Source: an uncultured Eubacteriales bacterium (lineage in GTDB: Bacteria > Bacillota > Clostridia > Christensenellales > Aristaeellaceae). Taken from it: DNA of 36,338 bases. The stretch is taken from the NCBI GenBank assembly GCA_902778995.1, contig CACYZW010000017.1, positions 1 through 36,338 of the forward strand, given 5' to 3'. The number at the start of each line of letters is the position of its first letter. Position 1 is the stretch's first letter. Positions 23,369 to 32,374 of the stretch are shown here, piece after piece. A program made the translations under genes and the position numbers. Below the pieces are notes generated by a model. The model was not told the origin of the DNA. It saw only the letters and a program-made list of their open reading frames with translations, and made no database searches.

Positions 23369-24321
23369 ATGTTGGACGCGACGTGCGCGTCTCAGGCGAT
23401 ACGGTTTCCAACGGATACATCCCTGCTGAACGAAGCCTGGAAGAATACCGAATAAATCATAGACGCACTGCACGCAGCAGGACTCACAGACGGCAAGAAG
23501 ATCCGAACCTACCGCATCGTGGCAAAAAAGCAGTACAACGGATTTTCCAAGAGCCGCAGGAAGACCAAGAGGTGCATCAAACAGACCAAGAGACAGCAGC
23601 TCAACTACCTCCGCCACAATCTGAAGCACATTGACACAGTGATTCAGAGCCATCCGGGTGAATATGAGAATGCCCTGACAAGCTGGCAGGGTGAACGACT
23701 GGCGGTCATACGCACGCTGTACGCACAGCAGTGCGAGATGTACGAAAAGGGCAGCACCCGGATCGATGATCGCACCGTCAGTCTCAGCCAGCCCTGCGTG
23801 CGTCCCATTGTGAGGGGGAAGCAAAACACCCCTGTTGAATTCGGCGCGAAGGTCGGGATGAGCGATATCGACGGATTTCTAAGAATCGAGCATCTCAGCT
23901 GGGATGTGTCCAATGAATGCCATCGCTCCAGGATTCGGTGGAGGACTACCGCAAAGCCTATGGGCACTATCCAGCACGTGTGCTGGTGGATACCATCTAC
24001 CCCACACGGGAGAATCTCTTGTACTGTAATGGATACGGCATCCATCTCAACGGTCCGCGGCTTGGCAAATCGCTGAAAGATCCCACGATCCAAAAACAGG
24101 AGCTACACCTTGAATGGCTGGAATCGGGTGAACGCAGCGAAATTGAACGACGTTTCGGAATCGGCAAGAGGTGCTATTCCCAGGGACGAATTACCGCAAA
24201 GTTGAAGCATACCAGCGAAATTATGATTCATTTGTCTGTTCTGACATTGATTTAGCAGAAGAGGCTAAGACTTCTTTAGTACGTCATTCTCGCTTATTTC
24301 AGGCGCTTGCGGATCACTTGA
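23369..24321 (+). pseudogene. Decayed IS transposase (DDE, IS5/IS1182-like)
   Basis: Pieces of one transposase can be followed across frames. LDATCASQAIRFPTDTSLLNEAWKNTE begins near 23369, with an in-frame TAA at 23453-23455, then IIDALHAAGLTDGKK and a basic segment. KQNTPVEFGAKVGMSDIDGF (about 23820-23880) matches the segment holding the first catalytic Asp region. The frame shifts at about 23917 into EDYRKAYGHYPARVLVDTIYPTREN (second Asp region) and SEIERRFGIGKRCYS (Glu region), with further stops near 24253 and 24321. The N-terminal third of a typical protein is absent. No clear terminal repeats were found. The remnant has intermediate GC content and borders the AT-rich module. Confidence 0.85.
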
Positions 24322-24451
24322 CTTGTGCATGAAACATTCTCAGTGATTATTGGAAGCCGACGCAGCGATATACACAACGCCTGTTCAAAGGCGAAGCGAT
24401 CAGTCCCGGCGACCCCCGCCAATCACTGGGTAATTCAAAAAATGACCGCTC

Positions 24452-24488
24452 AAAAACTGATTTGTTGCAGCGCAACAAATCAGTTTTT
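24452..24488 (-). terminator. Terminator of the oxidoreductase gene
   Basis: A perfect 17-bp stem (24452-24468 with 24472-24488) has a 3-base loop. Both arms end in an A5/T5 tract, so it can work in both directions. The oxidoreductase stop codon (24480-24482) lies inside the stem. The bases between the IS remnant and here (24322-24451) show no gene. Confidence 0.9.
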
Positions 24489-25610
24489 GACCTCCACCCA
24501 CTGCCCCAGCTTTTCCGAGCGCAGGCAGTCGGCCATCAGGCATTGCAGGCGCGCGCCGTCGCGGACGGTGTTTTCGACGGGGCGCTCGCCCCGGGCCACG
24601 GCGTCGAGGAAGGTGTAATAGCAGTGCAGATGGCCGCGCTCCCAGCCGACGCTGCTCTTGGGGGGCAGGAACCTGCCGCCGGGGGCGGGATAGCGGCCCA
24701 CGGCCTCGATCTGCGTAAAGCCCCGCATGCCGCCGTAGGCCGCTTCGGGCAGGGTGTTGTCGAAGAATTCCAGGTAGTTGGGGTTCATGGCGTTCCACCG
24801 CAGCGCCCCACGGTCGCCGCGAATCTCCAGCAGCAGCTCGTCGTTGGAGCCGGTGGCGATCTTGCTGGCCTCCACGCTGCCCACCGCGCCGCCCGGCAGC
24901 TCCAGCATCAGCTGAACGTGATCCTCCGACAGCGCGTCGGTGCGTCCGCCGCCGGGGGCGGGCCTTTGGGGATACAGCGTGAAGGTCTTGCAGAATACCC
25001 GGCTGGGATAGCCCGTCAGCCAGGTCAGCAGATCCAGCGCGTGGCTGCCCATGTCCAGCAGCGCGCCGCCCTCGGGCCCCTGCTTCCAGCCGATGGGCTT
25101 GTCGGGGTCGATGCTGCCGGAGTGCAGATAGCGGGCGCTGAAGGTCAGCACCCGGCCGACGAGGCCCTCGTCCATCAGCTGCTTTGCCCGCAGCGTGGCG
25201 GGAAAATAGCGGTTGTTGAACACCATGCGGGTGAAGCCGGGGGCGCTTTCGGCGGCGTCGGCGATGCGCAGGGCGCTTTCCGCCGTCACGGCCAGGGGCT
25301 TGTCGATGTAGACGTGCTTGCCCGAGCGCAGCGCCGCAACGGCCATCTCCTCGTGCAGCGCGTTGGGGGTGCATATGGACACCACGTCGATGTCCGGCTG
25401 GTCCAGCAGCGCGCGGTAGTCGTCGGTGCAGCGCTCGAAGCCGGCGGCCCGCACCGCCGCCCGGGCGTTTTCAATGCGACGGGCACAGACGCAGCGCAGC
25501 GTCACGTCGAAGCCCGCGCCGGGATAGAACAGGGGCAGGCTCCGCAGCGCCTGGGCGTGCGTCTTGCCCATAAAGCCCCAGCCGATAATGCCAACGCCGA
25601 TGGTTTTCAT
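24480..25610 (-). CDS. Gfo/Idh/MocA family oxidoreductase
   Basis: 376 residues; GGGAGG lies just before the ATG. The Rossmann fold opens with GVGIIGWGFMGKTHAQAL (GxGxxG-type NAD(P) loop at about 7-13), then DIDVVSICTPNALHEEMAVAAL and GKHVYIDKPLAVT, the EKP/DKP motif with the catalytic Lys near 100. The C-terminal domain carries GGALLDMGSHALDLLTWLTG, where the GxHxxDL histidine assists catalysis. The family oxidises or reduces sugars, inositols and sugar derivatives. It is on the opposite strand from the sugar locus and has its own promoter with flanking inverted repeats, so a role in the same pathway is possible but unproven. Confidence 0.93.
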   Translation of the reverse strand: MKTIGVGIIGWGFMGKTHAQALRSLPLFYPGAGFDVTLRCVCARRIENARAAVRAAGFERCTDDYRALLDQPDIDVVSICTPNALHEEMAVAALRSGKHVYIDKPLAVTAESALRIADAAESAPGFTRMVFNNRYFPATLRAKQLMDEGLVGRVLTFSARYLHSGSIDPDKPIGWKQGPEGGALLDMGSHALDLLTWLTGYPSRVFCKTFTLYPQRPAPGGGRTDALSEDHVQLMLELPGGAVGSVEASKIATGSNDELLLEIRGDRGALRWNAMNPNYLEFFDNTLPEAAYGGMRGFTQIEAVGRYPAPGGRFLPPKSSVGWERGHLHCYYTFLDAVARGERPVENTVRDGARLQCLMADCLRSEKLGQWVEVKN

Positions 25611-25630
25611 AGTTGCCTCCCTGTTGTATT

Positions 25631-25681
25631 ATTGACGCCATTATAACAAATCGTTTACGGCGCGTCAATTATGGCGTGAAT
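25631..25681 (-). promoter_or_regulatory. Promoter with flanking inverted repeats, oxidoreductase gene
   Basis: On the minus strand TTGACG (25668-25663), a 17-base spacer and TATAAT (25645-25640). The sequence ATTGACGCCAT (25631-25641) is mirrored by ATGGCGTGAAT (25671-25681) with one mismatch. The two half-sites are 40 bases apart, about four helical turns, one on each side of the promoter core. Confidence 0.6.
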
Positions 25682-25683
25682 CA

Positions 25684-25726
25684 AAATCCCCGGAGCGAGT
25701 CGCATTGCGCCCGCCGCCGGGGATTT
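25684..25726 (-). terminator. Terminator region downstream of the SH3-like gene
   Basis: AAATCCCCGG (25684-25693) pairs with CCGGGGATTT (25717-25726); on the minus strand the stem is followed by TTTTGA. Between it and the gene, GTTCGTGAGCGC (25776-25787) pairs perfectly with GCGCTCACGAAC (25817-25828). Also present is an imperfect direct repeat around GGCGGAATCACAGGC-like sequence. No gene is visible in 25727-25889. Confidence 0.6.
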
Positions 25727-25889
25727 GCCTTTCCTGCGCCGCTTGCGATCCGCGGAATCACAGGCTGCCGCATATGTTCGTGAGCGCTTGCAACGCCCGT
25801 CCGCGGGGATTCACAGGCGCTCACGAACCGGAATCCTGCGGATTTGACTGCGTCACAGCGTCCGCCGTGCTTCGCTCGAACCCGTCGAA

Positions 25890-26486
25890 TCACTTCCTGC
25901 AATACGGCATCGTGCAGAAGTGGTGGGAGATCCACAGGATCTTGCCCTTGTAGCAAATCTTGTACCAGCCGACGCCCCGGTCGTCATAGGCCAGCCGGCC
26001 CTTGTACTTCAGCACGTCGCCCTTCTCGACGACGCCCTGGCTCTTGCACTTCATGCCGGGATTCTTGCGCAGGTTGGTGTGGGCTATGACCTTGACCTTG
26101 GTCATCTCGGGGAAGTAATCGTCGGAATAATAGTCCCCGCAGCTGGACATGCCCTTGCCGCCCTTGACCCAGAAGACCAAAATGGAAAAGCCATCGTTCT
26201 CGTTTTTATAGTGAGCGAGATTACATTTTTTGAAGTAGGTAGTCTCCTCGCCCCACTGGGCCACGCGCACCTTGACGTAATTGCCGCACTCCCTCACGAC
26301 CTCCGCGACGGAACCCTTTTCCGCGACGCTCTTGGTGGCCTTGCTGGACTTGGGCTCGCTGTAAGCGGTGGAGTTCTTCTTGAGAATGACCAGTTCGCCT
26401 TTGACAAATCTGGTGGCGGCCATGGCGGAGCCTGCCAGCGCCAGCACCATCGTCAAAACCAGCAGCGCCACGATAAACTTCTTCAT
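25890..26486 (-). CDS. Secreted SH3-like domain protein
   Basis: 198 residues from ATG 26486 (MKKFIVALLVLTMVLALAG), with AGGAGGGA upstream; the longer frame lacks a site. The signal peptide (1-23) ends AMA-AT. Two SH3b-like segments follow: about 27-85 (VILKKNSTAYSEPKSSKATKSV, VVRECGNYVKVRV) and about 140-196 (TKVKVIAHTNLRKNPGMKCKSQGVVEKGDVLKY, WYKICYKGKILWISHHF). The second has the classic bacterial SH3 pattern of an N-LR-x-P start and W-x-K-I-x-Y end. Such domains bind cell-wall peptides or other proteins. No catalytic domain is attached. It is probably a wall-associated or secreted binding protein. Confidence 0.82.
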   Translation of the reverse strand: MKKFIVALLVLTMVLALAGSAMAATRFVKGELVILKKNSTAYSEPKSSKATKSVAEKGSVAEVVRECGNYVKVRVAQWGEETTYFKKCNLAHYKNENDGFSILVFWVKGGKGMSSCGDYYSDDYFPEMTKVKVIAHTNLRKNPGMKCKSQGVVEKGDVLKYKGRLAYDDRGVGWYKICYKGKILWISHHFCTMPYCRK

Positions 26487-26612
26487 CGAACAGTCCCTCC
26501 TAATAATCGTTGGTGATGCTGAAAGCCTGCAAATCCGCGGTCTGCGAAGCCCATCTGACACGCAACAGAAGCGCCCGCCGCCGTGAGGCAATAGCGCAAC
26601 TGTTTGACAACA

Positions 26613-26641
26613 ATGTTAACACAATACCGCGTCCGTGTCAA
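26613..26641 (-). promoter_or_regulatory. Probable promoter of the SH3-like gene
   Basis: On the minus strand TTGACA (26641-26636), 17 bases, TAACAT (26618-26613). Immediately upstream a nested hairpin (AACAGCAA 26640-26647 with TTGCTGTT 26674-26681; CCATGC 26649-26654 with GCATGG 26660-26665) probably ends the acylphosphatase transcript. Confidence 0.5.
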
Positions 26642-26709
26642 CAGCAAACCATGCCTGTTGCATGGGTATTTCGTTGCTGTTCCCCGCGCTGCCGGGAAAG
26701 GGCGGGTCG

Positions 26710-26979
26710 TCACCTGTATCCCCTGACCCGAAATCCCCGCTCGTGGGGGATCGGGTCGATTTTTGTCACATCGACCCGTTCGATGTCGAACTGGCCCTTC
26801 AGCCGGGACAGCAGCTTTTGCAGCTGCAACGGCCCGCCCTGGACCTCCATTTCCACCGTGCCGTCGGAGCGGTTGTCCACCCAGCCCGTCAGGTACAGGT
26901 CGCGGGTGAAGTAAAAGGCGGTGTAGCGAAAGCCCACATGCTGTACCCGCCCGGTGAAGATCACGTGCCAGCGCGTCAT
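26710..26979 (-). CDS. acyP: Acylphosphatase
   Basis: 89 residues, standard size. GRVQHVGFRYTAF holds the phosphate loop and catalytic Arg18; GWVDNRSDGTVEMEVQG holds Asn36. The 18-residue gap between them equals that of characterised acylphosphatases. The enzyme hydrolyses acyl phosphates such as acetyl phosphate or carbamoyl phosphate. GGAGG lies 8 bases before the ATG and the gene has its own promoter (27013-27041). Confidence 0.95.
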   Translation of the reverse strand: MTRWHVIFTGRVQHVGFRYTAFYFTRDLYLTGWVDNRSDGTVEMEVQGGPLQLQKLLSRLKGQFDIERVDVTKIDPIPHERGFRVRGYR

Positions 26980-27012
26980 AGCGAACCTCCAGAGCTTGCC
27001 TTGTCATGGGAG

Positions 27013-27041
27013 ATTATATCCCATTTCGACCCGATATGCAA
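27013..27041 (-). promoter_or_regulatory. Promoter of acyP
   Basis: On the minus strand TTGCAT (27041-27036), a 17-base spacer and TATAAT (27018-27013). Confidence 0.65.
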
Positions 27042-27101
27042 ATAGTATTCACTTCATTCACGGGGTCGGAGGGCCTGCATAAAATGATGCAGATCGACAA
27101 A

Positions 27102-27128
27102 GCGGGTTCGCAAACCGCTGGTTTTTCG
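27102..27128 (+). terminator. Orphan hairpin with T-run
   Basis: AGCGGGTTCGCAAACCGCT folds into a short stem (one mismatch) followed by GGTTTTTC. No plus-strand gene precedes it: acyP is on the other strand. It could end a short unannotated transcript. Its TTCGCAA loop recalls a tRNA T-arm, but no tRNA fits around it. Confidence 0.35.
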
Positions 27129-27162
27129 TGCGTGTTCTGCCTGATGTAATTGCAAAAGCGCA

Positions 27163-27191
27163 TTGAAATTGGCATGGATTTGTGTTATGAT
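27163..27191 (+). promoter_or_regulatory. Promoter of the VWA-HD-exporter operon
   Basis: TTGAAA (27163-27168), a 17-base spacer and TATGAT (27186-27191). The leader to the start codon is about 90 bases. Confidence 0.6.
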
Positions 27192-27287
27192 TTATGTGGG
27201 AATATATCATGATGCGCGCGAGGATACGGCGCGATGCACTTAACGGACAGTTAATACACAGGTATCTACCGGGGGAGTGATGTGACG

Positions 27288-30200
27288 ATGAAATGTATGA
27301 AGCGATGGGGCATTGGCCTGTTGATTGTGCTGCTGGCGCTTGCGGCTGCGTGGACGGGCAATGCGGAAGCGCCGGAGACCGACGCGGCAAACGCGGTGAG
27401 GCCCCACAACTATATACTCATCATTGACAACAGTCGCAGCACCTCGGGCAGGCATTCGCTGGGCGGCGCCACGGATCCCAGGGGCCTGCGCTTTGACGCG
27501 GCACAGCTCGTCTATCAGAACGTGGTATCCTCTGCGGTTTCGGGCAGCAAGGGCAAGCTGGGGGTAATCGTGTTCTGCGGGCCCAAAAATTGCGTCAGCT
27601 ACGGCCCGGTGGATATCGACGACGAGGCGATGTACGATGAAATCGGCAGCCACCTCAACGCCGCAGCCAACGAAAAGCGGCGGGACGTCTATACCGACAT
27701 ACGCACCGCCCTGCAGACGGCCCAGGAGATGATGGCCGGATTCGAGGGGGATACCAGCGTCATATTGCTGACCGACGGCGTGAACGACCTGACCAACCAG
27801 TCCGATCCGTTCAACCGGTCTGTGAACATCAAGGCGAACGAGCAGTCCGCCCAAATTGTGGAACAGATGAGCGAGCAGGGGGCGGACTTCCACGTCATCG
27901 CCCTGTCCGCCCAGGAAGACGTGAAAAAAACCGACCCCTTCATGGTGTTCATCAACCGCCTGGCAAACGCGGCGGGCGGCGTTGCCGACAGTGACGGCGA
28001 ATACAACAACGTGCTGATGGCGACCCAGACCGATCTGAACAGCAAGCTGGTGCAGATGCTCATCAAGGCGGAGAGCGCCTCCCAATCCATAGCGACGATC
28101 GTGGAAAACACCCCTGTGGACTCGCCGTTTACCGTGCCCTATGACGGCATCACAGACGCTACGGTGAACATCACCTTTATGCCTGAGGACAAGGCCTTGC
28201 TGGAGACCGTGGCGCTGGAGTCTCCGAACGGCAACCGCTATGTACTGTGGGATGCCGCCAACGGGATTCACGAACAGGCGGATATCACCGTCACTGAGGG
28301 CCGCAGCTATCTCATGCTGGGCATTCCCTCGCCCGAGGAGGGGGAATGGAAGCTGGATGTAACCAGCCGGGATGCACCGGGCGTCAAGGATCCCCGGGTG
28401 ATGATCAATGCCGTGGTGCGCTTCAACCACAACCTGCGCGTGGCTGTGGATATGAGCGACGAGACCAAACTGAACGAATCCATCCAGATCGACGCATGGC
28501 TCCAGAGCTTCAACGGCGAGGCCTATGAGGATCTGACGGACAGCGATATCTACGCCCAGTCCAAGGCGATACTGACGGTGTTCACACCCAGCGGACAACA
28601 CAAGTCCATGGTCATGCGGCAGAAGGGCGACCGCTATACCGCGCATTTCAAGCCCAAGGTCGCCGGAAACTGGAAGGCCAGGGTGGAGGTGCAGAACCCC
28701 TATGTCCAGCAGAAGCTGGACGACATCGAATTCCAGGTGATCGCGCCCATCGTGGAAACCCCCGAGCCCGTCGTGGAAACCCTCGAGCCTGTCGTCGAAG
28801 CAACCCCTGAGCCCGTCGTCGAAGCAACCCCCGAGCCCGTCGTGGAAACCCCCGAGCCCGTCGTGGAAACCCCCGAGCCCACGGCGACGGTCCGGCCCCG
28901 GCAGACGCTCGTGCCCAGGCCGACGCCCAGTCCGGAGCCCGAGGTAATTCCCGTCACCAGCCTGGCCCTTTCCATAGAGCCCTCCGTGACCACCGAGAAG
29001 GGGGAGATCTTCCTCACCGGCGAGAAGACGACCTTCTCCTGGACGGTCGACGAGCAGACGGATTGGGTGGAGGCCGTGCTGATGCAGGGCAACAAGCAAA
29101 TCGGCAAGCTGGTTTCCGGCATGAGCTTTGACAGCAGCTTCTTCAAGGAGGGCGAGCTGTACGGCTTCCGCGTGACGGCCATGCCGAAGTACGGGGAGAT
29201 CATGGGCGCGGATCCCGCCGTCGGAACCCTGATCTTCCGCGCCGCGCCCGCGCCGGTGTCGGAGGAGGACATCGCCCTGAGCGTCGAGCCCCAGGTGCCG
29301 GACAGCGACGACGTGGTTTACGTGGATCGCAACGCCGAGGCCATCACCCTGTCCTGGAACATTGGCCGGGATTTGGACGGCGTGACGGCGGAGCTGTTGG
29401 AGGACGGCCAGCCGGTCAGGGGCGATCTGAAATCGGGCGACAGCGTAGAGCGCAGCCTGTTGAAGGACGGCTCGGAGTATGCGCTGCACGTCAGCGCCCT
29501 GCCGAAAAACGGCGCGCTGACGGGCACGGCGCCCACTGAAAAAACCCTTGCGTTCCGGCTGTATCCGCTGCCTGTCGCGGTGGAGGGCCTGACGATGGAT
29601 GTGCCGGGCGGCACGGCGAAGAACGGCGTCATCAGGATCAAGGGCAATTCCGCCAAGCTCACCTGGAGCGTGACCGGCGGCAACATCGACCACTACGAGC
29701 TGGCCGTGACCGATGCCGGGGGCAACCCCATGACCCGGGAGACGTTGAGCGCCGGTACATCCAGCTATACCCTGAACAAGGGCAAGGGCGATTGCCGCGT
29801 GGAGCTGGCGGCGGTGCCCCGGTACGCCTCGTCCGAGGACGCCGCCGTTGCGCGGGCGTCGCTCACCATACACTCCCTGACCTTCCTGGAGCGCTTCTGG
29901 TACATCATTCTCGCTGCGGCGGTGCTGCTGGCGGGCGGCGCAGTGGCGCTGATCGTGGTGATGAAGGAGCGCAATGCCAAGCGCGTGACCGGCTCGCTGA
30001 GGGTGCGCTGCGACGCGCTGGATCTGGATCAGATGCTCACCTTCTTCGACGACCGCAAGGGCGTGAAGGTGGGCGCACCGATCACGACCCACGCGGAGCT
30101 TTCAAAGCTGAAGGGCAAGAAGGCCTACGCGCTGCTGTCCAACGTGCGGGTGAACAACGCCGTGACCGACCGGGACGGCCGCGCCCCCGGCGAGAGCGAG

Positions 30201-30371
30201 GAGAGCGAAAGCCGCCATCGCGGAAACGCGCGGGTGGTGAGCTTAACCTACACCGACCCCCAGACCAAGCAGGAAACCGTTTGCTATGTGGGCCGCTACG
30301 ACATCGAACCCACGACCCTCACCATAGCGGACGGCGGGCAGGAATACGAGTTCACCCTTACCGGCGCGTAA
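27288..30371 (+). CDS. Membrane-anchored VWA-domain protein with Pro-rich hinge and Ig-like repeats
   Basis: 1027 residues from ATG 27288, 10 bases after GGGGGAG; GTG 27282 and ATG 27297 are alternatives. A signal peptide (about 1-27) leads to a von Willebrand A domain (about 42-260): IIDNSRSTS gives the MIDAS D-x-S-x-S (Asp47, Ser49, Ser51), and VILLTDGVND gives the later Asp. A beta-rich region follows (to about 485). Residues about 485-545 are a hinge with six PEPVVE(A)T-type repeats. Three related modules of about 100 residues then follow, each with a SxTLSW or TFSW strand and ending in LPKNGALTG-like text. One membrane helix lies at about 870-893 and the final 135 residues are cytoplasmic. 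The layout suggests a surface adhesion or sensing protein that signals inward. It is followed after 42 bases by an HD-GYP-like gene. Confidence 0.82.
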   Translation: MKCMKRWGIGLLIVLLALAAAWTGNAEAPETDAANAVRPHNYILIIDNSRSTSGRHSLGGATDPRGLRFDAAQLVYQNVVSSAVSGSKGKLGVIVFCGPKNCVSYGPVDIDDEAMYDEIGSHLNAAANEKRRDVYTDIRTALQTAQEMMAGFEGDTSVILLTDGVNDLTNQSDPFNRSVNIKANEQSAQIVEQMSEQGADFHVIALSAQEDVKKTDPFMVFINRLANAAGGVADSDGEYNNVLMATQTDLNSKLVQMLIKAESASQSIATIVENTPVDSPFTVPYDGITDATVNITFMPEDKALLETVALESPNGNRYVLWDAANGIHEQADITVTEGRSYLMLGIPSPEEGEWKLDVTSRDAPGVKDPRVMINAVVRFNHNLRVAVDMSDETKLNESIQIDAWLQSFNGEAYEDLTDSDIYAQSKAILTVFTPSGQHKSMVMRQKGDRYTAHFKPKVAGNWKARVEVQNPYVQQKLDDIEFQVIAPIVETPEPVVETLEPVVEATPEPVVEATPEPVVETPEPVVETPEPTATVRPRQTLVPRPTPSPEPEVIPVTSLALSIEPSVTTEKGEIFLTGEKTTFSWTVDEQTDWVEAVLMQGNKQIGKLVSGMSFDSSFFKEGELYGFRVTAMPKYGEIMGADPAVGTLIFRAAPAPVSEEDIALSVEPQVPDSDDVVYVDRNAEAITLSWNIGRDLDGVTAELLEDGQPVRGDLKSGDSVERSLLKDGSEYALHVSALPKNGALTGTAPTEKTLAFRLYPLPVAVEGLTMDVPGGTAKNGVIRIKGNSAKLTWSVTGGNIDHYELAVTDAGGNPMTRETLSAGTSSYTLNKGKGDCRVELAAVPRYASSEDAAVARASLTIHSLTFLERFWYIILAAAVLLAGGAVALIVVMKERNAKRVTGSLRVRCDALDLDQMLTFFDDRKGVKVGAPITTHAELSKLKGKKAYALLSNVRVNNAVTDRDGRAPGESEESESRHRGNARVVSLTYTDPQTKQETVCYVGRYDIEPTTLTIADGGQEYEFTLTGA
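28747..28881 (+). repeat. In-frame repeats coding for the Pro-Glu-Val-Thr hinge
   Basis: Six near-identical 21- or 24-base units (core CCCGAGCCCGTCGTGGAA) inside the VWA gene encode VETPEPV or VEATPEPV. Such repeats can change number by slippage and so alter hinge length. Confidence 0.85.
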
Positions 30372-30413
30372 GGCACATTCCGAATATGGCAAGAAACAGT
30401 GCAGGAAGAGAAC

Positions 30414-32336
30414 ATGACCAACATCAACGATCACAACAACGCCGATTTCATCCGGCGCCTGGAAGGGATACGCCGCCTGTCATCGCCATCGCTGGAGGGC
30501 ATTGACGACGCCAATCTGTACAGCGAGCAGCTGAGGGAGAACTTCATCCGAATTGGGAAGCTGTCCACCGAGAATCGGGATTTTTTGGATTCCGAGCTGT
30601 TTCCCATACTCTTTTCACAGCAGCCGCTGTCCGATGCGCAGACCGACGAGTTGATTGCCCTCAGCGAATCGCTGCTCTCCGCCACCAACGTGGAAAACCT
30701 GGATCTTCCCATCGTGTCGCTGATTTCCGATCGGTTGCTGCGGGACACGGCGGAACACGACGACACGGCCGCCGCCGTTCGCCGGTTGGACATGCGCATG
30801 GATACCTGCTACGCGCTGATGCTGATGGTGAGCCGGGTGCGCGCCTGTCCGCAGATCGCCGATCGCTTTCGCCAGGAGGGGCTGGCCATCGGTCGCCGCT
30901 TCCTGGATCTGTTGGCGCCGGAGCATTTCGAGGCGCTGGACGCCGAATGCCGGGAGATCGTGCTGACGGACGTCCGCTACATGGCGGTGTTCTACGAGGG
31001 CGTTCCCAGCGGCGCTCCCGGCGAGGATCCGGAGCTCAGGCACCTGGACATGGTGCTGGCGTTGGCCGACGACCCCTTCTATCGCCGGCTGATGCCCGAT
31101 TACGACTGGCGCTACTTCCGTTACCGCGCCCTGAATTACTATGCCAAGACCACGGACTGTGGCAACGAGCGGGGCTTCGATGCCGCCACACTGTCCGTCA
31201 TATGCGACAAAACGGAGGAATTCGGGGTGCTGTGGCAGAGCGACCCGGCGTATTTCTCCCGCTACGACGGCGAAAAGCAGGTGCGCATGCTGCTGGTTCG
31301 CAACCGCTACCTGGCCGGGCGCATCGGCTATGACGAATGTCACGACGCGCTGATCGCCCTGTATGAGCAGCGCGACCCCCATCAATACGACCTGAACGGC
31401 ATATACGACAACCTCCAACTGCCCCTGGAGGCCATCTGCCAGCTGAACCGGGAGCATCTCAGCCCGGACGACATCCGCCGGCTGGACGTCTTTTACCGGG
31501 AGATGGTGCGCTACGCCTTCCACATGCCCAACAGCGGCAGCTTTTCCTCGATGCTGGAATACTGCCTGGGCATCATCGAACGCTTTATCGAGGTGCCCGG
31601 CGGTCTGACCTTCGAGGAGGTGGCCCTGCAATGCCTCGCCGCCCTGCATCCGCCCACCTATGTGCATTCGATGATGGTGGCGAAGCTGGCGACCTGCATG
31701 TGCGGGCACCTGATTGACCGGGACCCGGAGCAGCTGGTGGGCGCGCCGGGCTGCTGCTGCGTGGCGGACGTGCTGAAAAACCGGGAGGCGCTGTTGGATT
31801 ATACCTTTCATGCCGCCCGGTGCCATGATGTCGGCAAGCTCTCCATCATTGACACCATCTTTGTCTATGGCCGGAACCTGTTCGACACGGAATTCGAGAT
31901 CATACGCACCCATCCCCGCACCGGCTGGCAGATGCTGAAGCGCTACCCTTCCACCCGCGATTACCGGGACATCGCCCTGGGTCATCACCGCTGGTACGAC
32001 AATTCCAGGGGCTATCCCGACGACTTCGACACAAGCCGCAGTCCCGTCAAGCCCATCATCGACATCGTGCTCTGCGCCGACTGCCTCGACGCGGCCACAG
32101 ACAGCGTGGGCCGCAGCTATCGCCGGGGCAAGAGCCTGGAGGATTTCATCGCCGAGGTCCTGCCGGAATGCGGCACACACTATCCCCCCTGGCTGGCCGG
32201 ACTGCTGAACGACGCGGACGCCGCCCGCGATCTGGGCGCGCTGATGGAGGAGGGGCGAAGGGAAACCTACCGGAGCACCTATATCCTGCTCAACCACATG
32301 AACCGGGCGTACGCCGGACCAGACGCCGACAGGTAA
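30414..32336 (+). CDS. Soluble HD-GYP-like domain protein
   Basis: 640 residues from ATG 30414 (MTNIND), with AGGAAGAG upstream; a GTG five codons earlier is possible. There is no signal peptide or membrane helix. Residues 1-430 are a largely helical region that I do not recognise (RRLDMRMDTCYALMLMVSRVRACP, NRYLAGRIGYDECHDALIALYEQRDPHQYDLNGIYDNL), reminiscent of a TPR-like sensor. The C-terminal domain has RCHDVGKLSIIDTIFVYGR (His-Asp at about 469-470), RTHPRTGWQML and HHRWYDNSRGYP, then ADCLDAATDSVGRSYRRGKSLEDF. The order matches HD-GYP phosphodiesterases, with DNSRGYP in place of the usual GxGYP. Cyclic di-GMP is the likely ligand or substrate. The gene lies between the VWA gene and the exporter gene in one operon. 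Confidence 0.82.
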   Translation: MTNINDHNNADFIRRLEGIRRLSSPSLEGIDDANLYSEQLRENFIRIGKLSTENRDFLDSELFPILFSQQPLSDAQTDELIALSESLLSATNVENLDLPIVSLISDRLLRDTAEHDDTAAAVRRLDMRMDTCYALMLMVSRVRACPQIADRFRQEGLAIGRRFLDLLAPEHFEALDAECREIVLTDVRYMAVFYEGVPSGAPGEDPELRHLDMVLALADDPFYRRLMPDYDWRYFRYRALNYYAKTTDCGNERGFDAATLSVICDKTEEFGVLWQSDPAYFSRYDGEKQVRMLLVRNRYLAGRIGYDECHDALIALYEQRDPHQYDLNGIYDNLQLPLEAICQLNREHLSPDDIRRLDVFYREMVRYAFHMPNSGSFSSMLEYCLGIIERFIEVPGGLTFEEVALQCLAALHPPTYVHSMMVAKLATCMCGHLIDRDPEQLVGAPGCCCVADVLKNREALLDYTFHAARCHDVGKLSIIDTIFVYGRNLFDTEFEIIRTHPRTGWQMLKRYPSTRDYRDIALGHHRWYDNSRGYPDDFDTSRSPVKPIIDIVLCADCLDAATDSVGRSYRRGKSLEDFIAEVLPECGTHYPPWLAGLLNDADAARDLGALMEEGRRETYRSTYILLNHMNRAYAGPDADR

Positions 32337-32374
32337 GGTTCGATTTTTCTCAGACCCTTTGGAGGTGCTTCAGT

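Noticed and set aside
25681..25956. Minus-strand frame downstream of the SH3-like gene
   Set aside because: It overlaps the real gene's end in another frame and covers terminator hairpins.
27060..27120. tRNA suggested by GGTTCGCAAACC
   Set aside because: The T-stem has a mismatch, and no acceptor or anticodon arm can be built around it; a hairpin with a T-run is simpler.
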